From contig JAEWJQ010000059.1 of the NCBI GenBank assembly GCA_023386515.1, forward strand, positions 1-10,817: DNA of 10,817 nt. The letters run 5' to 3'. This stretch comes from Pseudomonadota bacterium. GTDB taxonomy: Bacteria; Pseudomonadota; Alphaproteobacteria; Sphingomonadales; Sphingomonadaceae. A program made the position numbers and the translations under genes. The notes under the pieces were generated by a model that was given only the letters and a program-made list of their open reading frames with translations, did no database searches and was not told the DNA's origin. Shown piece by piece: positions 1 through 5,946 of this stretch (position 1 is its first letter; each line of letters begins with the position of its first letter).

Positions 1-239
1 CCGCGGCACAGTCGGCCGCATCCGCCGCGGCGGCTGCGCGCCTGGCGGCAGCGCCGCCGCAGCCCCAACCTCAGCCGCAGCCGGTGACCACCGTCACCAC
101 CGAGACGACGCGGACCGCCGCAGCAACCACCACCCGGGCGACGACACCGCGCCGGACGGTCAAGCGCGTGGTTCATCGCAAGGCGGTGGCGCGGCCGGCG
201 GTAACCGAGAAGACGACCACGACCGTCACGACCAACTGA
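1..239 (+). CDS. C-terminal part of an Ala/Pro/Thr-rich protein, function unknown (5' truncated)
   Basis: This is an open frame entering from the left edge (first full codon at position 3) and ending at the TGA at 237-239, about 78 residues. I do not recognise the protein. The visible part is low complexity: an Ala-rich stretch, then a Gln-Pro alternation (PQPQPQPQP), then a Thr-rich, positively charged tail containing TTVTTETT and, at the very end, EKTTTTVTTN. Such composition suggests a disordered or extracytoplasmic tail, but no signal peptide or fold can be judged without the N-terminus. The frame has the G/C-rich third positions expected of this genome, which supports real coding. It converges on cysH, with 76 bases between the two stop codons. 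It could be the tail of a surface, periplasmic or DNA-binding protein; the sequence does not decide between them. Confidence 0.6.
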   Translation, partial: AAQSAASAAAAARLAAAPPQPQPQPQPVTTVTTETTRTAAATTTRATTPRRTVKRVVHRKAVARPAVTEKTTTTVTTN

Positions 240-262
240 CGGATTAATAGAAAGCGGACAGG

Positions 263-290
263 GCGGGGGCGGCCATCGCGGTCGCCCCGC
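263..290. terminator. GC-rich hairpin between convergent genes, possible bidirectional terminator
   Basis: An inverted repeat lies between the stop of the left-edge gene (239) and the stop of cysH (316). GCGGGG at 263-268 plus CG at 270-271 pairs with CGCCCCGC at 283-290, with one bulged G at 269. GCC/GGT inside extends the stem around a 5-base loop. There is no clear T-run on the plus side; on the minus side only a few scattered T residues follow. Position between two convergent genes is the main argument for a terminator role. Confidence 0.35.
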
Positions 291-315
291 TGACCGTTCG
301 GCGGGAGGGACCGGA

Positions 316-1074
316 TCAGAAGACTGGGTCGTCGGCCGCCGGGTGGGACACGTGGATGCCGCATTCGACCTTATCCCAGCCACGCCAGCGGCCCGAACGA
401 GGGTCCTCGCCCGGCCTGACCTTGCTGGTGCAGGGCGCACAGCCGATCGACAGATACCCTTCCGCCTCCAGCGGATGCCGCGGCAGATCGTGCTCGGCGA
501 AATAGCCGTCGAGATCGGTCTTGGTCCAATCGGCGAGCGGATTGACCTTCAGCCGGCCCTCGTCGATCTCGAACCGTGGCAGCGCGCGACGCGTGCCGGC
601 CTGAAAGCCCTTTCGGCCCGAGATCCAGGCGTCGAACGGGGCGAGGGCGCGGCGTAGCGGCTCGACCTTGCGGAGGTCGCAGCAACCGTCCGGGTCGTAG
701 GACCAACGCAGGCCCGTCGCATCTTTGGCGGTAAGCAACCGCGGATCTGGGCGGAAGACGCGCAGGTCTGTCAGCCCCAGCCGTTCGGCCAGCTCGTCGC
801 GATAGGCGAGGGTCTCGCCGAACATCTTCTGCGTGTTCGTGAAGATGACGGGCACGTCGCGGTCGATGGCGGCGACCATGTGGAGCAGCACCGCCGATTC
901 CGCACCGAACGAAGAGACGGAGGCGATCCGCCCGGCCAGCTCACCGGTCAGTAGCTCCGCCAGCATCGCTGCGGCGGGAACGCCGACAAAGCGGGCTTCG
1001 AGGGCGGCGGCATCCGCCTCCGTAAAGGCCGGGGCGGCGTCGATCACGTCGATGGCGCGCACGGGTTCAGCCAT
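316..1074 (-). CDS. cysH: Assimilatory adenylyl-sulfate (APS) reductase, CysH family with 4Fe-4S cysteine motif
   Basis: A protein of 252 residues that reduces activated sulfate to sulfite in the cytoplasm with thioredoxin or glutaredoxin as electron donor. Visible motifs in order: SSFGAES (residues 54-60), the modified P-loop of the PAPS-reductase/ATP-pyrophosphatase fold; the pair C131-C132 followed by DLRKVEPL; GRKGFQAGTR (153-162); C212-A-P-C215; and ECGIH near the C-terminus with the catalytic C238. The CC plus CxxC pattern is the 4Fe-4S ligand set of APS-type reductases and is absent from the E. coli PAPS-type enzyme, so APS is the predicted substrate and no APS kinase step is needed. 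The ATG at 1074 was chosen over upstream in-frame ATGs because it sits in an 8-base overlap (ATGGCTGA) with the DUF934 stop and is preceded by GGAAG at 1082-1086 with a 7-base spacer. It is the last gene of the operon. Confidence 0.95.
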   Translation of the reverse strand: MAEPVRAIDVIDAAPAFTEADAAALEARFVGVPAAAMLAELLTGELAGRIASVSSFGAESAVLLHMVAAIDRDVPVIFTNTQKMFGETLAYRDELAERLGLTDLRVFRPDPRLLTAKDATGLRWSYDPDGCCDLRKVEPLRRALAPFDAWISGRKGFQAGTRRALPRFEIDEGRLKVNPLADWTKTDLDGYFAEHDLPRHPLEAEGYLSIGCAPCTSKVRPGEDPRSGRWRGWDKVECGIHVSHPAADDPVF

Positions 1075-1495
1075 GACGCCGCTTCCACACCGGCACCGCA
1101 TCGTCCGCCGCGGCCTGATAGCGATAGGCATAACGATCGAGGCTGCGGCGGAGCACGTCGGCATCGATCGGCGCTTCGGGGGCGAAGCTGTCGAAGCCGC
1201 AGCGGCGCATCAACGGCAGCTGGTCGACCAAGACGTCACCCGCCGCGCGCAGCTCGCCGGCATAGCCGGCCTCGCGCAGGATCCGGGCGGCGGAATAGCC
1301 GCGGCCGTCGCGGAAGGTCGGGAAGCTGACCTCGACCAGGGCGAGCTGGCCGAGCTGCGGCAACAGGGCGCGCGCATCCTCGCCGGCTTCCAGCCGCACG
1401 GCAGTGGCGTTGCTCTGGCCGAGAAACGCGTCGAGGGTGACGGCGGGCTCGTCATGCGGCTCGTCGTCGCGGAAGCGGAGCAGGGCATCACCCAT
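1067..1495 (-). CDS. DUF934 family protein of the sulfur-assimilation operon
   Basis: A 142-residue soluble protein with no signal peptide or membrane segment. It matches the DUF934 family, seen in the core FRDGRGYSAARILRE (residues 61-75), then GELRAAGDVLVDQLPLMRRCGF within 80-101. DUF934 genes regularly lie between sulfite reductase and cysH in alpha- and betaproteobacteria, and the product is often annotated as an oxidoreductase or sulfur-assimilation protein without biochemical proof. The single Cys (C99) is in the conserved RCGF motif; no cluster or nucleotide motif is evident. The start at 1495 is well supported: a full AAGGAGG ribosome-binding site lies at 1502-1508, six bases upstream and inside the 3' end of the reductase gene, and the ATG overlaps that gene's stop by 8 bases (ATGGGTGA). 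Its own stop overlaps cysH in the same way. A role in electron transfer, assembly or channelling between the two reductases is inference. Confidence 0.9.
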   Translation of the reverse strand: MGDALLRFRDDEPHDEPAVTLDAFLGQSNATAVRLEAGEDARALLPQLGQLALVEVSFPTFRDGRGYSAARILREAGYAGELRAAGDVLVDQLPLMRRCGFDSFAPEAPIDADVLRRSLDRYAYRYQAAADDAVPVWKRRHG

Positions 1496-3119
1496 AGATG
1501 GCCTCCTTGAACGGTTCGAAGCCGACGCGGCGATAGGTGTCGAGGAAGCGCTCACCCGCCTCACGCACGGCGAGATAGCGGTCGGTGACCCGCTCGATCG
1601 CATCGACGACGCCGTCCTCGTCGAAGCCCGGGCCGGTGATCTTGGCGAGGCTGACGTCCTCCGCCCCCGATCCGCCGAGCGACAGCTGGTAGTTTTCAGT
1701 GCCCTTCTTGTCGACGCCGAGGATGCCGATGTGGCCGGCATGGTGATGGCCGCAGGCGTTGATACAGCCCGAAATCTTGAGCTTCAGCTCGCCGAGCTCG
1801 CGCTGGCGGTCGCGATCGGCGAAACGGGTCGCGATCTTCTGCGCCAGCGGGATCGAGCGGGCATTGGCCAGGCTGCAATAGTCGAGGCCGGGGCAGGCGA
1901 TGATGTCGGTGATCAGATCGAGATTGGGTTCGGCGAGGCCACCGTCGACCAGCCGCTGCCAAAGTTCCCAAAGGTCACGCATAGCGACGTGTGGCAGGAC
2001 GATGTTCTGGGCGTGGGTCACCCGTAACTCATTGAAGGAAAACGACTCTGCCAGATCGGCGAGCAGCGCGATCTGATCGGCCGACGCGTCGCCGGGGATG
2101 CCGCCGGCGGGTTTCAGGCTGACGTTGACGATCGCATAGCCCGGCGCCTTGTGCGGGCGGACGTTCTGATCGAGCCAGACGGCGAAATCCGGATCGCTGC
2201 GGTCGACCTCGGTCGGCAGATGCGTCTCGAAGACTGGCGGCGCGAACATCGCCCGAATGCGATCGAGCTCGGCGACCGGCGGGTCGATGCCGAGCAGCTT
2301 TACCGCGGCGAACTCCTCCTCGACCTGGCGACGATATTCGTCGGCGCCGATCTCGTGAAGCAGGATCTTGATCCGCGCCTTGTAGATGTTGTCGCGCCGG
2401 CCGTAGCGGTTGTAGACACGTAGACAGGCCTCGAGATAGCTCATCAGCTCGTCGGCGCCGACGAAGTCGCGGATCAGATGGCTGATCATCGGCGTGCGCC
2501 CCATGCCGCCGCCGACATAAATCTGCGCGCCCACTTCGCCATCGCGTTCGACGAGCCGGATGCCGATGTCGTGCAGGCGCATCGCCGCGCGATCCTCTTC
2601 GGCCGCGATCACCGCGATCTTGAACTTGCGCGGCAGATAGCTGAATTCGGGGGGGAAGGTGCTCCACTGGCGGAGCAGCTCCGCCCAGGGCCGCGGATCG
2701 GTGACCTCGTCGGCGCTCGCGCCGGCATATTGGTCGGCGGAGATGTTGCGGATGCAATTGCCGCTGGTCTGGATGGCGTGCATCTCCACCGTCGCCAGTT
2801 CGGCAAGGATGTCGGGCGCATCGGCGAGCTTGATCCAGTTGAACTGGATGTTCTGGCGCGTGGTGAAATGGCCGTAACCGCGATCGTAGGTGCGCGCGAT
2901 ATGCGCGAGCATGCGCATCTGGCGGCTGTCCAGCGTGCCATAGGGAACGGCGACGCGCAGCATATAGGCATGCAGTTGCAGGTAGAGGCCGTTCATCAGC
3001 CGCAGCGGCTTGAACTGATCCTCGGTCAGCTGACCGGAGAGGCGGCGCTCCACCTGATCGCGGAATTCCTCGACGCGGGCATCGACGATGCTCTGGTCGT
3101 ATTCGTCGTACTTGTACAT
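1488..3119 (-). CDS. cysI: Siroheme/4Fe-4S nitrite/sulfite reductase, hemoprotein (CysI-like)
   Basis: A 543-residue cytoplasmic enzyme predicted to reduce sulfite to sulfide with six electrons, using siroheme bridged to a 4Fe-4S cluster. The cluster ligands are clear: C409-x5-C415 (CPGLDYC) and C452-x3-C456 (GCINACGHH). Basic residues expected around siroheme and the substrate are R88 in FTTRQNIQF, R124 in NCIRNIS, and K165/K167 in LPRKFKIAV, which resembles the sulfite-binding lysine motif of E. coli CysI. The two ferredoxin-like halves and two siroheme domains occur in the usual order, and the length fits the family. The start at 3119 was preferred to an upstream extension because MYKYDEYDQ begins the conserved region and GGAAG (3128-3132) lies 8 bases upstream. 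The family includes nitrite reductases; the cysH and cobA neighbours favour sulfite. No flavoprotein subunit (CysJ) is present, so ferredoxin or an unlinked flavoprotein probably donates electrons. Confidence 0.93.
   Translation of the reverse strand: MYKYDEYDQSIVDARVEEFRDQVERRLSGQLTEDQFKPLRLMNGLYLQLHAYMLRVAVPYGTLDSRQMRMLAHIARTYDRGYGHFTTRQNIQFNWIKLADAPDILAELATVEMHAIQTSGNCIRNISADQYAGASADEVTDPRPWAELLRQWSTFPPEFSYLPRKFKIAVIAAEEDRAAMRLHDIGIRLVERDGEVGAQIYVGGGMGRTPMISHLIRDFVGADELMSYLEACLRVYNRYGRRDNIYKARIKILLHEIGADEYRRQVEEEFAAVKLLGIDPPVAELDRIRAMFAPPVFETHLPTEVDRSDPDFAVWLDQNVRPHKAPGYAIVNVSLKPAGGIPGDASADQIALLADLAESFSFNELRVTHAQNIVLPHVAMRDLWELWQRLVDGGLAEPNLDLITDIIACPGLDYCSLANARSIPLAQKIATRFADRDRQRELGELKLKISGCINACGHHHAGHIGILGVDKKGTENYQLSLGGSGAEDVSLAKITGPGFDEDGVVDAIERVTDRYLAVREAGERFLDTYRRVGFEPFKEAIYG
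1502..1508 (-). promoter_or_regulatory. Strong Shine-Dalgarno site for the DUF934 gene
   Basis: On the minus strand the sequence reads AAGGAGG, then six bases, then the ATG at 1495. It lies inside the last codons of the cysI-like gene (encoding FKEA) and decides the DUF934 start. It is the only near-perfect ribosome-binding site I see in the operon, which suggests that DUF934 can be initiated independently as well as by coupling. Confidence 0.85.
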
Positions 3120-3127
3120 TCGATCGT

Positions 3128-3132
3128 CTTCC
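3128..3132 (-). promoter_or_regulatory. Shine-Dalgarno-like site for the cysI-like gene
   Basis: The minus strand reads GGAAG with an 8-base spacer to the ATG at 3119. It supports this start over in-frame ATGs further upstream that would run through the hairpin-rich leader. Confidence 0.6.
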
Positions 3133-3159
3133 AAAGTCCTGCCGCTGGCGGCGAGGGAA

Positions 3160-3180
3160 ACCGCCGCCGAACGCGGCGGT
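3160..3180 (-). promoter_or_regulatory. Hairpin in the cysI leader, candidate attenuator or partial terminator
   Basis: On the minus strand ACCGCCGC pairs perfectly with GCGGCGGT (8 base pairs) around the loop GTTCG. It is preceded by CCCCTTTT and followed by only TTCCC, so it is a poor intrinsic terminator for full stop but could attenuate transcription, protect an RNA end, or mark processing between DUF2849 and cysI. It lies 41 bases upstream of the cysI-like start. Confidence 0.45.
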
Positions 3181-3206
3181 AAAAGGGGCATCCTCCTCGT
3201 CGCGCC

Positions 3207-3219
3207 GGGGAACATCCCC
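3207..3219 (-). promoter_or_regulatory. Small hairpin in the DUF2849-cysI spacer
   Basis: GGGGA at 3207-3211 and TCCCC at 3215-3219 form a perfect 5-base-pair stem with a 3-base loop. It is short and could arise by chance, but it is one of three inverted repeats packed into this spacer. Confidence 0.3.
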
Positions 3220-3230
3220 ACTCCAGCCAC

Positions 3231-3248
3231 AGCGCGGAATTGCGCGCT
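3231..3248 (-). promoter_or_regulatory. Hairpin at the DUF2849 stop codon
   Basis: AGCGCG at 3231-3236 and CGCGCT at 3243-3248 form a perfect 6-base-pair stem with a 6-base loop (GAATTG on the plus strand). It overlaps the DUF2849 stop (3247-3249). No T-run follows on the minus strand, so it is not a typical intrinsic terminator; it may be part of a structured intercistronic region. Confidence 0.35.
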
Positions 3249-3543
3249 AGATCACCCAGTTGCCCGCTTGCGGATCAGCAGGCTTGAGTGTCAGATCGGG
3301 GCGGACGGTCGGGCCGAGCGCCCGGATACGGTCCTTGATATGGGCGGGCCGGGGGCCGTCCGCCGTCGCCACCGCGTCGATCAGATACGGGACGTTGACG
3401 CGCCGTGCGCCTTCCTCCGCGCGCAGGATCGCCTCGCCGCCGGTGTCGACGTCGACCGCATCCTCGACATGGCGCGACCAGCCCTGGCCGTTCCACCAGA
3501 CCACGTCGCCGCTCGCCAGATCGTTGCCGGTCAGCAGCCTCAT
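3247..3543 (-). CDS. DUF2849 family protein of the sulfur-assimilation operon
   Basis: A small soluble protein of 98 residues with no signal peptide or membrane segment. It fits the DUF2849 family, recognised from the N-terminal pattern LTGNDLASGDVVWW (residues 4-17), the central EAILRAEEG (37-45) and VNVPYLIDA (49-57), and the family's usual length near 100. DUF2849 genes are typically found between the siroheme methyltransferase gene and the sulfite reductase gene in alphaproteobacteria, as here; the function has not been established to my knowledge. There is no cysteine and no obvious catalytic motif, which argues against an iron-sulfur or thiol role; a small accessory or regulatory role in siroheme or reductase maturation is inference. 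The start codon overlaps the cobA stop by 4 bases (ATGA at 3540-3543), which implies translational coupling. Confidence 0.88.
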   Translation of the reverse strand: MRLLTGNDLASGDVVWWNGQGWSRHVEDAVDVDTGGEAILRAEEGARRVNVPYLIDAVATADGPRPAHIKDRIRALGPTVRPDLTLKPADPQAGNWVI

Positions 3544-4331
3544 GCCGCCATGCCTTCGGCGACGCGTGCCCAGCGCGCGAGCTTGTCCTCGGCGTCCGAC
3601 AGTTCGACGACCTCGCCGACGACGATGATCGCCGGGCTCTTGACCGCCTCGCGCGCGACCATTGGCCCGAGATCGGCAAGCAAGGTGCGTAGCGCGCGGC
3701 TGCCGACCAGCGTGCCGCGTTCGAGCACCGCGACGGGCATGTCGGGCGCGACGCCGTCGGCCATCAATTTGTCGGCGATGTCGCCGGCGGTCGCGACGCC
3801 CATGTAGATGACGAGCGTGCGGCCCTGGCCGGCGAGGCCGGACCAATCCTGATCGGACAGGCCCTTGCACTGACCGGCGACGAAGGTGACCGCGCTGGAA
3901 TGATCGCGATGGGTGAGCGGCAGCATCGCCTCGGCCGCGCAACCGAGCGCCGCGGAGACGCCGGGGATCACCTCGACCGGCAGCCCGGCGGCCCGCACCG
4001 CCTCCACCTCCTCGCCGCCGCGACCGAAGATGAACGGGTCGCCGCCCTTCAGCCGGACGACGACGCTGCCGGTCTTCACATGGGCGACGATCAGCGCGTT
4101 GATCGCCTCCTGCGGCAGGGTGTGGCGGGCACGGCTCTTCGCCACCGAGATACGCTGGGCGGCGGGCGGTGCGAGGTCGAGCACGCGCGGGTCGATCAGC
4201 CCGTCGTGAACGACGACGTCGGCGCGGCGCAGCGCCTCGACGGCGCGGACGGTGAGCAGGCCGGGATCACCCGGTCCCGCGCCGACGAGGATGACGCGCC
4301 CGCGGGCGCCCGGATCGAGAAGCGTAGCCAT
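3540..4331 (-). CDS. cobA: Uroporphyrinogen-III C-methyltransferase (SUMT)
   Basis: A 263-residue cytoplasmic enzyme that uses two S-adenosylmethionines to convert uroporphyrinogen III to precorrin-2, the entry to siroheme (and to cobalamin). Clear family motifs in order: VGAGPGDPGLLT (residues 16-27), VVRLKGGDPFIFGRGGEE (about 90-107), VIPGVSAALGCAAEA (about 120-134), and PLTHR just after. The length is that of the stand-alone methyltransferase; the N-terminal precorrin-2 dehydrogenase/ferrochelatase part of CysG is missing, so those steps must be coded elsewhere. The position as first gene of the cys operon says its main product here is siroheme for the sulfite reductase; cysG would be an acceptable alternative name in loose annotation. 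The ATG at 4331 has no recognisable Shine-Dalgarno sequence; no alternative start lies between it and the first conserved motif. Confidence 0.95.
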   Translation of the reverse strand: MATLLDPGARGRVILVGAGPGDPGLLTVRAVEALRRADVVVHDGLIDPRVLDLAPPAAQRISVAKSRARHTLPQEAINALIVAHVKTGSVVVRLKGGDPFIFGRGGEEVEAVRAAGLPVEVIPGVSAALGCAAEAMLPLTHRDHSSAVTFVAGQCKGLSDQDWSGLAGQGRTLVIYMGVATAGDIADKLMADGVAPDMPVAVLERGTLVGSRALRTLLADLGPMVAREAVKSPAIIVVGEVVELSDAEDKLARWARVAEGMAA

Positions 4332-4347
4332 GATGCTGGAAAATGGG
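4332..4347 (-). repeat. Proximal copy of a 16-base repeat upstream of cobA (candidate operator)
   Basis: On the minus strand this reads CCCATT-TTCC-AGCATC and ends directly before the cobA ATG. A second copy, CCCATT-GGAA-AGCATC, lies at 4375-4390. The outer 12 bases are identical and the central four are reverse complements of each other. This copy occupies the place where a ribosome-binding site would be. Confidence 0.4.
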
Positions 4348-4374
4348 CCGCGCCGCCCGGCCGGGCAATGCAGC

Positions 4375-4390
4375 GATGCTTTCCAATGGG
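4375..4390 (-). repeat. Distal copy of the 16-base repeat upstream of cobA (candidate operator)
   Basis: This copy reads CCCATT-GGAA-AGCATC on the minus strand, in direct orientation to the proximal copy and 43 bases from it, close to four helical turns. It lies in the 86-base gap between the astD stop and the cobA start, where a promoter for the sulfur operon would be expected. No regulator can be named from the sequence. Confidence 0.4.
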
Positions 4391-4417
4391 GTAGCCGAAC
4401 TTGCGTGCGACTTCACG

Positions 4418-5827
4418 TCACGCGTCGCGCAGGCCGATGCCGATGTTCGCCCGCGCCGCGTCCGCCTCGTTGCTGACCACGGGATAAACGCAGTAATCGG
4501 CGGCATAATAAGCGCTGGGCCGGTGGTTGCCGGACCAGCCGATGCCGCCGAACGGGGCGGCGGAGCTGGCGCCGTTGGTCGGGCGGTTCCAGTTGACGAT
4601 GCCGGCGCGGACGTTGGCCCAGAACCGGTCGTAGAGGGCCGGCGTCTGGCTGATCAGCGAGGCGGACAGGCCGTAGCGGGTGTTGTTCGCCTCGGCGATC
4701 GCGGCGTCGAAATCGTCGGTGCGGATCACCTGCAGGATCGGGCCGAACAGTTCGATGTCGGGGCGTTCCGCCACGTCGGTGGTGTCGATCATCGCCGGCA
4801 TCAGGAACGGCTTGTCGTCGGACAGGCGTTCCAGATGGCGGATCGGCCGGCCGCCGCGCATCAGCAGCGCGAGGAAGCTTTCGGTGAGCATGTCGGCGGT
4901 GGCATTGTCGATCACCGGACCCATGAACGGCTGCGGGTCGTCGAACGGGCTGCCGACGATCAGCCGGCCGACCATCTGGTTGATCGTGTCGATCAGCGGA
5001 TCGTAGAGCTTGCTGTCGACGATCAGGCGACGCGCGGCGGTGCAGCGCTGGCCGGCGGTGGTGAAGGCGGACTGGATGACCAGCACCGCGGCGGCGTGCA
5101 GATCGGGCGTGTCCCAGACGATGATCGGGTTGTTGCCGCCCATCTCCAGCGCCAGGATCTTCTCCGGCTTGGCGGCGAAGGCGCGGTTGAGCGCGATCCC
5201 GGTCCGCGCCGAGCCGGTGAACAGCAGCCCGTCGATGTCGGGATGGTCGGCGAGCGCCTTGCCCTCCGCCGGGCCGCCGATGACGACGCGCGCGCATTCC
5301 GCCGGGACGCCGGCGGCGCGGTAGCATTCGATCAGGAAGGCGCCGGTCGCCGGAGTCTTTTCCGACGGCTTGAAGACGATCGCATTGCCGGCAAGCAGGG
5401 CGGGGACGATGTGGCCGTTGGGCAGATGCGCGGGGAAATTATAGGGGCCGAGTACCGCAAGCACGCCGTGCGGCTTGTGGCGGAGCGCCATGCGGCTGCC
5501 CATCGGGGAATCGAGGCGGCGCTGTGCAGTGCGCTCGGCATAAGCGGTGACCGAGATGTCGACCTTGGCGATCACCGTGTCGACCTCGGTGCGCGCTTCC
5601 CACAACGGCTTGCCGGTTTCGCGGGCGAGCAGTTCGCTGAACTCGTCGTGGCGCTGGCGCACGACATTAGCGAAGCGGCGCATCGTCTCGATCCGCACCG
5701 CCAGCGGCTGCGCCGCCCAGGGCGCCCAGCCGCTGCGTGCGGCGGCGACCTCCGCATCGACGTCGCCGATCGCGCCACGCCACAACTCCGCGCCCGTCGC
5801 CGGTTCGTGGGAGATGATCTCGCTCAT
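4418..5827 (-). CDS. astD: Aldehyde dehydrogenase, N-succinylglutamate 5-semialdehyde dehydrogenase-like (AstD)
   Basis: A 469-residue NAD(P)-dependent aldehyde dehydrogenase. Catalytic features are intact: N130 in LGPYNFPAHLPNGH (127-139), K153 in FKPSEKTPA, FTGSARTG (203-210) in the Rossmann fold, the general base E228 in ALEMGGNNP, and the nucleophile C262 in GQRCTAARR. The NFPAHLPNGHIVPAL and EMGGNNP stretches are characteristic of AstD, which oxidises succinylglutamate semialdehyde in the arginine succinyltransferase pathway. The length is slightly below the roughly 485-490 usual for AstD. The start at 5827 is supported by GAGAGGGG immediately upstream (5831-5838). No other ast gene is in the window, so the in vivo substrate is less certain than the family. 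It sits upstream of cobA on the same strand with 86 bases between them; read-through is possible. Confidence 0.88.
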   Translation of the reverse strand: MSEIISHEPATGAELWRGAIGDVDAEVAAARSGWAPWAAQPLAVRIETMRRFANVVRQRHDEFSELLARETGKPLWEARTEVDTVIAKVDISVTAYAERTAQRRLDSPMGSRMALRHKPHGVLAVLGPYNFPAHLPNGHIVPALLAGNAIVFKPSEKTPATGAFLIECYRAAGVPAECARVVIGGPAEGKALADHPDIDGLLFTGSARTGIALNRAFAAKPEKILALEMGGNNPIIVWDTPDLHAAAVLVIQSAFTTAGQRCTAARRLIVDSKLYDPLIDTINQMVGRLIVGSPFDDPQPFMGPVIDNATADMLTESFLALLMRGGRPIRHLERLSDDKPFLMPAMIDTTDVAERPDIELFGPILQVIRTDDFDAAIAEANNTRYGLSASLISQTPALYDRFWANVRAGIVNWNRPTNGASSAAPFGGIGWSGNHRPSAYYAADYCVYPVVSNEADAARANIGIGLRDA

Positions 5828-5830
5828 AAA

Positions 5831-5838
5831 CCCCTCTC
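5831..5838 (-). promoter_or_regulatory. Shine-Dalgarno site for astD
   Basis: The minus strand reads GAGAGGGG, three bases before the ATG at 5827, with GAGAGG itself five bases away. It supports the chosen start. Confidence 0.6.
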
Positions 5839-5851
5839 GCTCAAGCGATGT

Positions 5852-5880
5852 CGGTTAGGGGATGGGCGGCATGGCGGCAA
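5852..5880 (-). promoter_or_regulatory. Weak candidate promoter for astD
   Basis: On the minus strand TTGCCG (5875-5880) and TAACCG (5852-5857) are separated by 17 bases and lie 25 bases upstream of the astD start. The -35 box is fair; the -10 box matches the consensus poorly. This is a pattern match only. Confidence 0.22.
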
Positions 5881-5946
5881 GGTGGGTGTGGGGCGGGGTG
5901 TCCCGGGTTGGGCGGCATCTCCGGGGGCGCCGCTCCCCACCATCGT

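Noticed and set aside
4355..4366. The 12-base palindrome GCCCGGCCGGGC between astD and cobA as a terminator
   Set aside because: No T-run follows on either strand and such G/C palindromes are common in this composition. It may contribute to structure but cannot be called.
4332..4417. A sigma-70 promoter for the cys operon
   Set aside because: I could not find a -35/-10 pair at acceptable spacing on the minus strand; the promoter may be non-consensus or the operon may be read from astD.
5863..5918. The direct repeat TGGGCGGCAT (5863-5872 and 5909-5918) as a regulatory site
   Set aside because: It is short and G/C-rich in a low-complexity G/C stretch; chance recurrence is likely and there is no symmetry or link to a promoter.
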